From Candidatus Sulfotelmatobacter sp. (lineage in GTDB: Bacteria > Vulcanimicrobiota > Vulcanimicrobiia > Vulcanimicrobiales > Vulcanimicrobiaceae), in the NCBI GenBank assembly GCA_035504415.1, contig DATJRY010000019.1:1-64000 (forward strand): a DNA stretch of 64,000 nt, written 5' to 3'. A program made the translations under genes and the position numbers. The notes beneath the pieces were generated by a model. The model was not told where the DNA came from and made no database searches. It saw only the letters and a program-made list of their open reading frames with translations. Each line of letters opens with the position of its first letter. Within the stretch, counting starts at the first letter, position 1. Positions 1 to 7,728 of this stretch are shown here, piece after piece.

Positions 1-426
1 CGCCGCTCCGGCGGCGCGCTTCTCGTCCAGGTCCAGGAGTTGGAACCAGGTGGTAACGTCGGGGCGGTTCGGCGCGACCTCGGCCTTCATCTTGTCGAAG
101 TAGGCTCGCGAGTGATCGTCGGGCGCCCACGCGCGGCGCTCGCGGTTGAACGCCGCGATCGCTTCCGGCGAGCGTTTCGCCAACAGCGACTTCGCCCACG
201 CTTCGATCTTGGCGTCGTCGTAACCGAGCTCTTTGATCTTCGCCGCGAAGGTGTTGAAGTCGACGCCCAGCAGCTCGAGCACCGGCCGGTCGTGCGGGCA
301 GTCGACGTCGTATTCACCCAGCGTGCCGTCGGCGTTGGCGTGCGCTTTGTCGATCACGCGCGGCAACGAGACGATGCCCGCCATCATCTCGTTGGGGCTG
401 CGCGGATATTCTTTGGTCAAGTCCAT
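1..426 (-). CDS. DUF5069 family protein (3' end outside window)
   Basis: Reading leftwards from an ATG at 426 there are 142 open codons and no stop before the window edge, so the C-terminus is cut off. The N-terminus MDLTKEYPRSPNEMMAGIVS is typical of the DUF5069 family, whose members are about 140-150 residues, so only a few residues should be missing. The biochemical role of the family is unknown to me. No signal peptide or membrane segment is visible, suggesting a cytoplasmic protein. It lies 30 bp downstream of msrA on the same strand and may be cotranscribed with it. Confidence 0.8.
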   Translation of the reverse strand, partial: MDLTKEYPRSPNEMMAGIVSLPRVIDKAHANADGTLGEYDVDCPHDRPVLELLGVDFNTFAAKIKELGYDDAKIEAWAKSLLAKRSPEAIAAFNRERRAWAPDDHSRAYFDKMKAEVAPNRPDVTTWFQLLDLDEKRAAGAA

Positions 427-456
427 GCTGCCCGTTTCCCCGAAAACCGCCGCGTG

Positions 457-975
457 CTAGAGCTTGGCGGAGGCGCGCTCGGGCAGCACCCAGTCGGGGC
501 GCACGAAGTGGCAGGTGTAGCCCTGCGGATAGCGCTCCAGGTAGTCCTGGTGCTCCGGCTCGGCCTCCCAGAAGGGGCCGGCGGGGGCGACTTCGGTGAC
601 GACCTTGCCGGGCCACAGGCCCGAGGCGTCGACGTCGGCGATCGTCTCTTCGGCGATGCGCTTCTGTTCGTCGGTGGTGTAGTAGATCGCGGAGCGATAG
701 CTCAGCCCGCGGTCGTTCCCCTGACGGTTCAGCGTCGTGGGGTCGTGGATCTGGAAGAAGATCTCGAGCAGTCTGCGATAGCTCACGCGGCTGGGATCGA
801 AGATGATCTCGATCGCCTCGGCGTGCGTCCCGTGGTTGCGATAGGTGGCATTGGGGACGTCGCCGCCGGTGTAGCCGACGCGGCTCGAGATGACGCCGGG
901 GATGCGACGGAGCAGGTCTTGCATGCCCCAGAAGCAGCCACCGGCAAGAACGGCGCGTTCGGTTGCGGTTGCCAT
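457..975 (-). CDS. msrA: Peptide-methionine (S)-S-oxide reductase MsrA
   Basis: Reduces the S-epimer of methionine sulfoxide in proteins and free methionine, a repair step after oxidative damage. The 172-residue product carries the catalytic GCFWG motif at residues 13-17 (nucleophile Cys14). A second cysteine in the C-terminal YTCHF segment could act as resolving cysteine. Length and motif order fit a stand-alone MsrA with no MsrB domain. There is no signal peptide, so it should be cytoplasmic. It is transcribed away from the transporter at 1016 and just upstream of the DUF5069 gene. Confidence 0.95.
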   Translation of the reverse strand: MATATERAVLAGGCFWGMQDLLRRIPGVISSRVGYTGGDVPNATYRNHGTHAEAIEIIFDPSRVSYRRLLEIFFQIHDPTTLNRQGNDRGLSYRSAIYYTTDEQKRIAEETIADVDASGLWPGKVVTEVAPAGPFWEAEPEHQDYLERYPQGYTCHFVRPDWVLPERASAKL

Positions 976-1015
976 ACGCTCCGTAGAACCCGTCCGCGGG
1001 TGCTATTGTTGCCAC

Positions 1016-2020
1016 ATGGAATCGTCCGCCGGCTTGCCTCGGCTCTGGGCCTCGCGCCCGGTGCCGCTCGCCTCCTTCACCGCGATCATGGGGATCATCG
1101 CGCTCGGGCTTGCTTGGCGGCTCGCCGCCGACGCCTGGGCGGTCCCGGCCGTCATCGGCGAGGCGCTCGTTCTGGGCGGGATCGCCGCCTTCGCGCTGCT
1201 GCTGCTGCGCTGGGCGCGACGGATCGCCGCGCATCCCGACGAGCTGCGGGCCGAGAGCCATGTCGCGATTACCGCCAGCTACTACGGGACGCTGGCGATC
1301 GCGCTCTCGGTGACCTCGGCGGCGCTGGTCCGGTACCAGCCCGCCGTGGCGCTCGTGCTGTGGGCGGTCGCGGCGCTGGGCGGTATGGCCCTGTTGATCT
1401 ACCTGCTCGGCCATTGGATCGAGACCGGGCTCAAAGACGTCGAGCTGACGCCGGCGCTGCTGTTGCCGGTCGTCGGCAACGCCGTCTCGGTGTACCCGGC
1501 CGCGGCGCTGGGCGTCGTCCAACTCGCGTGGTTCTCGTTCGCGGCGGCGTTCGTGTGCTGGCTCGCGCTCTATCCGCTTACGATGTACCGGTTGCTGGTC
1601 GTCGAGCCCCGGCTTCCGCGGCGGATGGCGCCGCAGCTCGGCATCCTGGTTTCCTCGCCGGCCGTGTTTGCCAACGCGTGGTTCACCCTGAACGGCGGCG
1701 TCGTCGACGCGTTCGTGCTGCTGTTCGCCTTCAAAGCGCTGTTCTGCGCGATCTTGGTCGCCCGAATGTGGCGCATCGGCTACGGCGAGCCGTACAACGT
1801 GGCGATGTGGGGCTGGGCGTTCCCCGCCGCGGCGCTGGCGGGCGCCTTCATGCGCATCGCGCTGCGGACCGGCGCGCCGCTCTACTCGGTGCTCGCGGTT
1901 CTCACCGTGACGGCGGCGTCGTTGATCGCGCTGACCTGCGCGCTGCTGACGCTGCGCGGCTGGATCCGGGCGGCCGCCGTCGTCGCGGCGTCCGCGCCCT
2001 CGGTGCAGCGCGGCGGCTGA
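1016..2020 (+). CDS. TDT/SLAC1-family membrane channel or transporter
   Basis: A 334-residue, strongly hydrophobic protein with about ten predicted membrane segments. The stretch ELTPALLLPVVGNAVSVYPA resembles the conserved 'TPxxxxPVVGN' region of the tellurite-resistance/dicarboxylate transporter family (TehA, SLAC1, yeast sulfite pump Ssu1). The ATG at 1016 is preferred over in-frame starts from 890 because the earlier part overlaps the msrA start. Substrate cannot be read from sequence; anions such as sulfite, malate or chloride are known for relatives. Its 3' end overlaps the convergent M56 peptidase gene by 139 bp. Confidence 0.75.
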   Translation: MESSAGLPRLWASRPVPLASFTAIMGIIALGLAWRLAADAWAVPAVIGEALVLGGIAAFALLLLRWARRIAAHPDELRAESHVAITASYYGTLAIALSVTSAALVRYQPAVALVLWAVAALGGMALLIYLLGHWIETGLKDVELTPALLLPVVGNAVSVYPAAALGVVQLAWFSFAAAFVCWLALYPLTMYRLLVVEPRLPRRMAPQLGILVSSPAVFANAWFTLNGGVVDAFVLLFAFKALFCAILVARMWRIGYGEPYNVAMWGWAFPAAALAGAFMRIALRTGAPLYSVLAVLTVTAASLIALTCALLTLRGWIRAAAVVAASAPSVQRGG

Positions 2021-2958
2021 AAGGCCGTCGGGGCCGCGACGACCGGCATCTGCAGCTGCGCCAAGCCAAACGCGGTGAACAGCAAAACGGCGGCAAGCAA
2101 GGGGCCCGAGGCGGCGATGCGCGGCGAGACGTCGCGGCTGGCGTCGATCAGGCGATCGACGCGCGCCAGCACTTGGCTGCGGCCGACGAAGAAGCCCGGG
2201 ACGACCGCGATGCGCCGGCCGCGCAGCTGACGGTCGACGATGTTCGTGAGGCACTCGGCATACGCGAGCGGATGACCGATCGCGTGCAGCACGACGTCGT
2301 CGCAGGCGACCTCGCGCTCGAAGTCGATGCGCCGCGCGACGTAGTGCAGCACGGGATGGAAGAAGAGGAGCGCGCCGACGATCCGCTGGGCCGCGTTGAG
2401 CCAGTCGTCGTAGCGCCGCAGGTGCGCGTGCTCGTGGACGATCACGCGCGTCAGGTCGGCCGGTTCGAGCGCGTCGGCGAGCGCGGTCGGCACCACGATC
2501 ATCGGTCGCACGAAGCCGATGGCGCACGGGACGCGCACGCGTGCCGAGGCGCCGAGCGCGACCGGACGGCCGCGGCGCAGGTCGAGCGCGGCTCCGGGCG
2601 CGTCGAGCGGCTTCGCATCGGTCTTGAGCTCGAGGACGACGGCGAAGCGCCACAGCAGCCGCACCAGCAGCACCACCGCCGCGCTCGTCCACAGCAGCAC
2701 CGTGAACGGTGCCGCGCGGCTGATGACGAACCCGGCACGGTGCACGGCGACGCTCGCCGCGAGCGCCTGCGCGGGATGCGCGGTCGCGACGTCGATGAGC
2801 GGCAACGCCGCCACCAAGAAGTACGTCGCCGTCCACAGCGCGCAGGCCGTCGCCGCGTTGCGCTGCGGCCACAAGCGCAACGCGAGCGCGACCAGCGCGA
2901 CCAACAGCGCGCCTTGCCAGACGCCGTTGAGCAGAGCGGTGAGGGTGAGCGCGGTCAT
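1882..2958 (-). CDS. BlaR1/MecR1-type M56 metallopeptidase
   Basis: Membrane-bound zinc peptidase that, in known BlaR1/BlaI-type pairs, relays an external signal by triggering repressor cleavage. The 358-residue protein has an N-terminal membrane segment, further hydrophobic stretches near residues 83-108, and the zinc motif HEHAH at 175-179 followed by RRYDDW, with a second metal-side acidic helix (EREVACDD). A last membrane segment comes near residue 280. It lacks the roughly 250-residue penicillin-sensor domain of true BlaR1, so beta-lactam sensing is not implied. Its start overlaps the BlaI stop as ATGA, indicating translational coupling. Confidence 0.85.
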   Translation of the reverse strand: MTALTLTALLNGVWQGALLVALVALALRLWPQRNAATACALWTATYFLVAALPLIDVATAHPAQALAASVAVHRAGFVISRAAPFTVLLWTSAAVVLLVRLLWRFAVVLELKTDAKPLDAPGAALDLRRGRPVALGASARVRVPCAIGFVRPMIVVPTALADALEPADLTRVIVHEHAHLRRYDDWLNAAQRIVGALLFFHPVLHYVARRIDFEREVACDDVVLHAIGHPLAYAECLTNIVDRQLRGRRIAVVPGFFVGRSQVLARVDRLIDASRDVSPRIAASGPLLAAVLLFTAFGLAQLQMPVVAAPTAFQPPRCTEGADAATTAAARIQPRSVSSAQVSAINDAAVTVRTASTE

Positions 2959-3344
2959 CGTTGTGCTCGCTTCGCGGCGTCGATGCGATGCCGCAGCTCG
3001 TCGAGTTGCTCCGGGGTGATCGCGGCGTCGTCGATCAGGTTGAGCGCGACCGACGCGGGTGAGCCGCCGAAGAAGCGTTGCGTGACGTAGGTGAGCGCGG
3101 TGCGGGCGGCCGTCTCGCGGTCGACGAGCGGCGAGTAGACGAACGCGCGTCCCTGTGCGCGGTGCTCGACGTAGCCCTTCGTTTCGAGGATCTTCAAGGT
3201 CGTCTGCACCGTGTTGTGCGCCGGCCGGTCCGCGAGGGGAATCGCATCGACGATCTGCCCCAAGCTGGCCGCTCCCAGCTGCCACATCACTTCCATGAGC
3301 CGCTGTTCCGCCTCGGTGAGCGGAACGGATCGTTTGCGAGCCAT
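2955..3344 (-). CDS. BlaI/MecI/CopY-family transcriptional repressor
   Basis: A 129-residue winged-helix repressor. The N-terminal segment LTEAEQRLMEVMWQLGAASL and following helices match the Penicillinase_R fold, and the C-terminal part (RFFGGSPASVALNLID) is the usual dimerisation and proteolysis region. It is the first gene of a two-gene unit with the M56 peptidase at 1882-2958. A near-perfect inverted repeat lies just upstream (3366-3383), so autorepression relieved by cleavage is the likely scheme. The signal and other targets are unknown. Confidence 0.92.
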   Translation of the reverse strand: MARKRSVPLTEAEQRLMEVMWQLGAASLGQIVDAIPLADRPAHNTVQTTLKILETKGYVEHRAQGRAFVYSPLVDRETAARTALTYVTQRFFGGSPASVALNLIDDAAITPEQLDELRHRIDAAKRAQR

Positions 3345-3365
3345 CGAGGGCCTCCCACGGCGGCG

Positions 3366-3383
3366 TACCTAACGAATTAGGTA
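3366..3383. promoter_or_regulatory. Candidate BlaI-type operator
   Basis: The 18-bp sequence TACCTAACGAATTAGGTA is an inverted repeat with perfect 7-bp arms (TACCTAA/TTAGGTA) and a 4-bp centre. It sits 22 bp upstream of the blaI-like start codon and covers the only AT-rich stretch there, where TATACC on the minus strand could serve as a -10 element. Size and position fit dyad operators of BlaI/MecI repressors. Binding is inferred. Confidence 0.65.
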
Positions 3384-3432
3384 TAAGGGACCCTACCACC
3401 GCGGCGCGCTCGCGTCAAGCCGCCCGCGGGCG

Positions 3433-3470
3433 CTTAAGACTGGCCTAAGGGCGTCCTAAATTTGTTCTAA
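3433..3470 (+). promoter_or_regulatory. Four half-sites repeated every 11 bp
   Basis: CTTAA (3433), CCTAA (3444), CCTAA (3455) and TCTAA (3466) begin exactly 11 bp apart. Head-to-tail half-sites at an 11-bp period are the usual binding layout of OmpR/PhoB-type response regulators. The array ends 101 bp upstream of the lipoprotein start codon at 3572. No response-regulator gene is in the window, so the binding protein is unknown. Confidence 0.5.
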
Positions 3471-3571
3471 CGAGCACATTTGGAGAGCGGAACCTCACCC
3501 CGTAGGGCAAAGAGGCAGGCGGATTCCCCGCGCGAACCCCCACCGCAGTTCTCTTCCGAGGAGCTCTCCAT

Positions 3572-5137
3572 ATGAGGATGCTTACCGGGCGAGCGATGTT
3601 GGCTATTGCATCGCTCGCGCTGGCCGTTTCATGCGGCCAGTCCACGACGCCGCCGCAGAACTTGAGCCCGGCGGCGACCCCCAGCCCGGCCCCGACGCCG
3701 ACGGCAGGTTCGGGGGCACTCTCCTCGAGCGGCGCCGCGATCACGATGCCGGCGCTCGCCGGGACCACGGCCTCGATTCACTTCCCCGCACCCAGCGGAT
3801 CGACGACGGCCACCGCGCTGAACGTCACCGAGTCGACGACGCCCCCGGGCTCGGTCACCGCGGCCGCCGGCAGCCGTCGCGGGGCGCAAGCGGTGCGCAA
3901 GATCGCCGACGCCTCGGGCGCCATCGTCTACTACGAGGTGCTGCCCTCGCCGGCGACGTCGGTTGGGTTCAGCAGCGGTCCCACCTGGCAGGTCAACGTC
4001 ACCTCGGTGACCGCCGGGACGAACTACTACATCGCGCTCTACGATGCGACCACCGGCGACTGGAACACGACCTACGAAGGTCCGGCGACGGTGAGCGGAA
4101 CGTACCTCAGCTTCAGCGCCAACAGCAGCGGGCTGACGCTGCCGGCCACCGGCGACGTCTTCGCGATCGTCGGGATCGCGGCGGCGACCCCGACGCCGAC
4201 GCCCACCGCGACGGCGACGGCGACGGCCACCGCGACCGCAACCGCGACGCCGACGGCCAGTCCGACCGCGACGCCGACCCACACGCCGACGGCGTCCCCG
4301 ACCGCGACTCCCACCGCGACTCCCACCGCGACCGCGACGGCCACCGCCACCGCGACGGCTTCGCCGACCGTCGCGCCGACACCGACCAACGTCATCGCCG
4401 ATCCGGCGTTCGCCAGCGACAGCGTCGTGGCGTACAACTACGGCAGCGCGACGCCGGTACCGGGAACGAACGGTTGGACGCAGTGCGCATACAACGGCAC
4501 GGCCAGCGCGGCCGCAACTGCTGCGCCGTATCCGAGCCCGAATCCGAGCTACACCCCGGCCTCCGGCGCGACTCCGGCGGCGATCATCGCCACCGGCGGC
4601 GCTCCGCTGCCGACGCCGACGACCGGGACGTACTCGCCGTTGCCCACCGTCTCGACGGTGCCCACGGCGAGCGGCGACAGTTACTCCGCGCAGTTCGCCG
4701 GCATTCTGAACTCCAACATCGAGGGCTTCTACTACAACGGGCTCTGCCAAACGGTGACGATCCCGAGCTCGCCGACGCTGTCGATGAACGTGTACCAGCA
4801 AACGAACGAGACTTCGGCGTACTTCGACTTCGTGGTGATGCTGCTGAACACGAACGGACAGTTCGTGGATGTGATCTACCACGAGAACAACGAGGCGACG
4901 CCGGACTCGTCGTTCCGCGCGCTGACGGGCCTTGCGCCGAGCGCCGGTTGGTCGGCCTATGCCGGCGGCACATATGAGCTCTACGTCGGCATCTGGACCA
5001 AGGGCTACAGCGCCAAGGACTACGGCTACTACTGGGTCGACGACGTGAACCTCACCGGGATTCCGGTGTCGCCGTCGGCGATCAAGCACAAGCCGACCTC
5101 CACGGTCAGACGCCCCGCGGCGGTACCGCGCCACTAA
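3572..5137 (+). CDS. Putative lipoprotein with long Thr/Pro/Ala linker
   Basis: A 521-residue exported protein of unknown function. The N-terminus has a basic residue pair, a hydrophobic core and a lipobox ending at Cys21 (LAVSC), so it is probably a lipid-anchored envelope protein. Residues about 50-205 form one globular part, residues about 205-270 are an almost pure Thr/Pro/Ala linker, and the C-terminal part (about 271-500) begins [12 protein letters not shown] and is rich in Tyr, Trp and Gly, reminiscent of a beta-sandwich binding module; that last point is only an impression. The ATG follows a GAGGAG ribosome site. An 11-bp-period repeat array lies upstream and a hairpin follows the stop. 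Confidence 0.7.
   Translation: MRMLTGRAMLAIASLALAVSCGQSTTPPQNLSPAATPSPAPTPTAGSGALSSSGAAITMPALAGTTASIHFPAPSGSTTATALNVTESTTPPGSVTAAAGSRRGAQAVRKIADASGAIVYYEVLPSPATSVGFSSGPTWQVNVTSVTAGTNYYIALYDATTGDWNTTYEGPATVSGTYLSFSANSSGLTLPATGDVFAIVGIAAATPTPTPTATATATATATATATPTASPTATPTHTPTASPTATPTATPTATATATATATASPTVAPTPTNVIADPAFASDSVVAYNYGSATPVPGTNGWTQCAYNGTASAAATAAPYPSPNPSYTPASGATPAAIIATGGAPLPTPTTGTYSPLPTVSTVPTASGDSYSAQFAGILNSNIEGFYYNGLCQTVTIPSSPTLSMNVYQQTNETSAYFDFVVMLLNTNGQFVDVIYHENNEATPDSSFRALTGLAPSAGWSAYAGGTYELYVGIWTKGYSAKDYGYYWVDDVNLTGIPVSPSAIKHKPTSTVRRPAAVPRH
4183..4380 (+). repeat. Low-complexity Thr/Pro/Ala codon repeat inside lipoprotein gene
   Basis: About 200 bp built from short degenerate units such as GCGACG, ACCGCG and CCGACG, encoding runs of Ala-Thr and Thr-Pro-Thr. 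It forms the flexible linker of the lipoprotein at 3572-5137. A shorter stretch of the same style is in the next lipoprotein (about 5386-5480). Such tracts can change length by slippage. Confidence 0.85.
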
Positions 5138-5157
5138 GGGTCCTCCGTCCTGGATGA

Positions 5158-5193
5158 AGCGCGTCCGGTCACTGTAATGCGACCGGGCGCGCT
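5158..5193 (+). terminator. Hairpin terminator candidate after lipoprotein gene
   Basis: AGCGCGTCCGGTC (5158-5170) can pair with GACCGGGCGCGCT (5181-5193), giving a 13-bp stem with one G-U pair and a 10-base loop. Only scattered T residues follow, so termination may be imperfect or Rho-assisted. Confidence 0.5.
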
Positions 5194-5231
5194 TCGCGTT
5201 CTCTTGCCTCTTTCCCGATAGAGTGTTGTCG

Positions 5232-6407
5232 ATGATGTCCGTGCGTTCGCGTCGTCTCTTTTTCGCCGCGGTGCTCCCGCTCGTGCTGATCGCGTGCAGC
5301 GGCGGAGGCGGCGGGTCGCCGGCGCCAGCCGCTCCGGCGCCGACGGCGACGCCGGTGCCCAGCGGCTCGCCGGGCGCGAGCGTGTCTCCGAGCGCGACCC
5401 CGCACGCGACGGCGACGCCCACCGCCAGCCCGACCGCCACGCCGACGGCGACGCCGAGCCCGGCGCCGACCGCCAATCCGGCCGTCGTCTGTCAGCAGGC
5501 GCAGGCGGCGACCACGCCGGGAATCAGCCCGACAACGACGACGGCGTTTCTCGCCACCGTCCGGTCGGCGCGTTCGATCTGCATGAGCGCGTACGTCTTC
5601 ACGACGGTCGCATTCCAAGCGCTCGACGCCGCGGCGAAGAGCCACGCCAGCGTCGTCGTCGTGTTCCCGCAAGAACAGGACAGCGGGTCGAACGCGAGCG
5701 ATCTCGCGCAGCTGCAGGCCGACGGCGCGACGATCGTGATCGACCCCGGTACCGGCAGCACGAATCCGATCCACGCCAAGCTCGCCGTCGTCGACGGGAT
5801 CGCCTATCTGGACGGCCACAACTGGGTCGAGGCGAGCGGCTCGGAGCCGACCGACGACGTGATCATCCAAGACACGCTGCCGGCCGACTTCACGGCCATC
5901 GAGAGCGCGCTCCAACTCGACCCCGTCAGCTCCGCCTCCGGGACGCTCGACACGCTCAAGTCGAACTCGCTCGCCATGGAAGCGGGCTTCCTGTCCGGGC
6001 TCAACCCCGGCGCGGGCGCACAGGTGCACTTCATGACCGAATCGTTCAGCAGCGGCGCGAGCAACGTCGTCTCGGCGCTGGAAACGGCCGCGCAGAACGG
6101 CGCAGCCGTCAACGTGATCCTGGTCGGCAGCGACGAGACCGGTTCGTCCGATCAGCAGTTGATCGCGACGATGAAAGCCCCACCGTACAACATCACCTTC
6201 TGCAGCAACGTGAGCACCGGCAGCGAGAAGGTGCTGATCGCCTCGACCTCACCGGGCGAGGTGTGGTACGGCTCCTCGAACGCGACCTCGTCGAGCTCGC
6301 TGGCCAGCAACTACATCGACTGGGGCATGCTGATCAGCGACGCGACGACGATTTCCGCCATCGACGCCTACTACCAGGCGCAGTTGCAGGCTTGCACGCC
6401 GATGTGA
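5232..6407 (+). CDS. Phospholipase D-like lipoprotein
   Basis: A 391-residue protein with a lipoprotein signal (LIAC, Cys about 22), a Gly/Ser/Pro/Thr linker to about residue 85, then a PLD-like fold. One HKD motif is clear (IHAKLAVVDG followed by LDGHNW). The symmetry-related second copy, around GSEKVLIAS...GSSNAT, keeps the Lys and the GSxN tail but lacks the His, so the usual paired active site may be incomplete. Known relatives cleave phosphodiesters or act as inactive scaffolds. The ATG at 5232 is preferred over GTG 5223; ATG 5235 is also possible. Lipid anchoring suggests an envelope location. Confidence 0.7.
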   Translation: MMSVRSRRLFFAAVLPLVLIACSGGGGGSPAPAAPAPTATPVPSGSPGASVSPSATPHATATPTASPTATPTATPSPAPTANPAVVCQQAQAATTPGISPTTTTAFLATVRSARSICMSAYVFTTVAFQALDAAAKSHASVVVVFPQEQDSGSNASDLAQLQADGATIVIDPGTGSTNPIHAKLAVVDGIAYLDGHNWVEASGSEPTDDVIIQDTLPADFTAIESALQLDPVSSASGTLDTLKSNSLAMEAGFLSGLNPGAGAQVHFMTESFSSGASNVVSALETAAQNGAAVNVILVGSDETGSSDQQLIATMKAPPYNITFCSNVSTGSEKVLIASTSPGEVWYGSSNATSSSSLASNYIDWGMLISDATTISAIDAYYQAQLQACTPM

Positions 6408-6459
6408 GCGAGCCGGGGCAAGCGGAGCCGCACCCGGCCGCCGCGAAGACCGCCCGCCC

Positions 6460-6753
6460 ATGATCCGGCCGCGTATCCTCGTCATCGCGGGCATCATCAT
6501 CGTCCTGGCCCTGCATCCGTGGACGTGGCCCGCGCACGGCACCGGCGACCTTTTCGTCCCGCTCGTGACGCTGGCGATCGTGGCGGTCGTGGCCGTGCTG
6601 TGCGCGATCAAGCTCGGGGATCTGCGTGTGCCCAAGCGCCGTCCACGCCGTCCGCACGTTCGCTTGGTGAAATCGCCGCCGCCGCGCACCGCCGACGACG
6701 TCACCCGCGCCGCCGAAGCGATCTTGCGCTCGACGCAGCGCCCGAAGCGCTGA
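6460..6753 (+). CDS. Small membrane protein of unknown function
   Basis: A 97-residue protein with two predicted membrane helices (about residues 5-20 and 32-50) and a basic Arg/Pro/Lys-rich C-terminal tail. The cytoplasmic tail would follow the positive-inside rule. I recognise no family. It starts 52 bp after the PLD-like lipoprotein and ends 5 bp before the convergent YihY/BrkB gene, so its 3' untranslated region is essentially shared. Confidence 0.55.
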   Translation: MIRPRILVIAGIIIVLALHPWTWPAHGTGDLFVPLVTLAIVAVVAVLCAIKLGDLRVPKRRPRRPHVRLVKSPPPRTADDVTRAAEAILRSTQRPKR

Positions 6754-6758
6754 GCGCG

Positions 6759-7655
6759 TCAGGCCGCGGGCGCCGGAACCGCGACCGCGACCGGCGCCGT
6801 GCGCAGGTCGGCGTAGACGCGCGTGAACTCCGCGCCGAACAAGAACAGCATCGCGGAGTAGTACACCCAGACCAGCAGCACGACCAATGAGCCGACGGCG
6901 CCGTACGCGTTGGCGATGCCGGCGCGGCCGAGATACAAGCTGAGCAGCGCTTCGCCCGCGACGAACAGCAGCGCGGTGACGGGTGCGCCCACCTCGACGT
7001 CGCGCCAGGAGACGTGGGCGTCGGGCAGCACCTTGTAGACGAGCGCGAACATCAGCCCGATCAGCACGACGTCGACCAGATAGCTGACGGCGCTCGCCGC
7101 GACGGGCGAACCGAAGAACGGCAAGACCGTCGCGAGGTGGGCGGTGAAGAACGCCAGCGCGACGTCGACGCACACCGTCAGCAACAGGCCCACGCCGATC
7201 AGCAGCAGCATCGCGGCCGAGACGAGCCGATTGCGCAGCGTCAGCCAGATGCCGTGCTGCCGCGGTTTCGCGCGCCATACGATGTTGATGGCCGATTGGA
7301 GCGTCAGGAACAATCCGGATGCCGCCAGCGCGAAGGTCACCCAACCGGCGGTCTGCGCGATCAACGAGCCTTGCCGGCTGGCGAAGCTGGTGTCGACCAG
7401 CGAGCGGACGAGCTGCGCGGTCTGGGCACCCGCGCCCAGCCCGATGGTCGAGATGATCTGGTTCTCGGCGACGTGGTGACCGTGGCCGCCGTCGGCCAAC
7501 CCCACGACCTCGCCGGCGATCGCGATCGCGATGACGATCAGCGGCGCGATCGCGAAAACGGTCGAGTAGGCGATGGCGGCCGCCAGCAGCGAGGCGTTGT
7601 CGGCGCCGAACCGCGACCAGGTTTCCTTGAGCAGCCGAAGCGCGCGCGTCGCCAT
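6759..7655 (-). CDS. YihY/virulence factor BrkB family inner-membrane protein
   Basis: A 298-residue integral membrane protein with about six hydrophobic helices. The N-terminal stretch LLAAAIAYSTVFAIAPLIVI and the later GSLVVLLVWVYYSAMLFLFG are characteristic of the YihY/BrkB family (old name 'ribonuclease BN', which is a misnomer). The molecular role of the family is not firmly established. It is transcribed divergently from the YeiH-type exporter, with start codons about 75 bp apart. Confidence 0.9.
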   Translation of the reverse strand: MATRALRLLKETWSRFGADNASLLAAAIAYSTVFAIAPLIVIAIAIAGEVVGLADGGHGHHVAENQIISTIGLGAGAQTAQLVRSLVDTSFASRQGSLIAQTAGWVTFALAASGLFLTLQSAINIVWRAKPRQHGIWLTLRNRLVSAAMLLLIGVGLLLTVCVDVALAFFTAHLATVLPFFGSPVAASAVSYLVDVVLIGLMFALVYKVLPDAHVSWRDVEVGAPVTALLFVAGEALLSLYLGRAGIANAYGAVGSLVVLLVWVYYSAMLFLFGAEFTRVYADLRTAPVAVAVPAPAA

Positions 7656-7728
7656 CGCCCGCCTCGTACCCGTGCGGAAGCGCGTTCAGGCGGGAAATCG
7701 CGCGGTTTTGGCCGGAAGACGAATCCCG

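Noticed and set aside
40-3090. Very long open frames on the strand opposite to or out of frame with known genes, such as 40-3090 (+) and 16434-20210 (-)
   Set aside because: Their products are Arg/Ala/Gly-rich with no family resemblance and lie over well-supported genes; they are by-products of high GC content.
1882-3344. Beta-lactam resistance regulator blaR1-blaI
   Set aside because: The M56 protein has no C-terminal penicillin-sensor domain and no beta-lactamase gene is nearby; only the regulator family can be claimed.
4183-4380. CRISPR-like or tandem-array structure in the repetitive tract
   Set aside because: It is in-frame Thr/Pro/Ala codon repetition inside a lipoprotein gene, without spacers or conserved repeat units.
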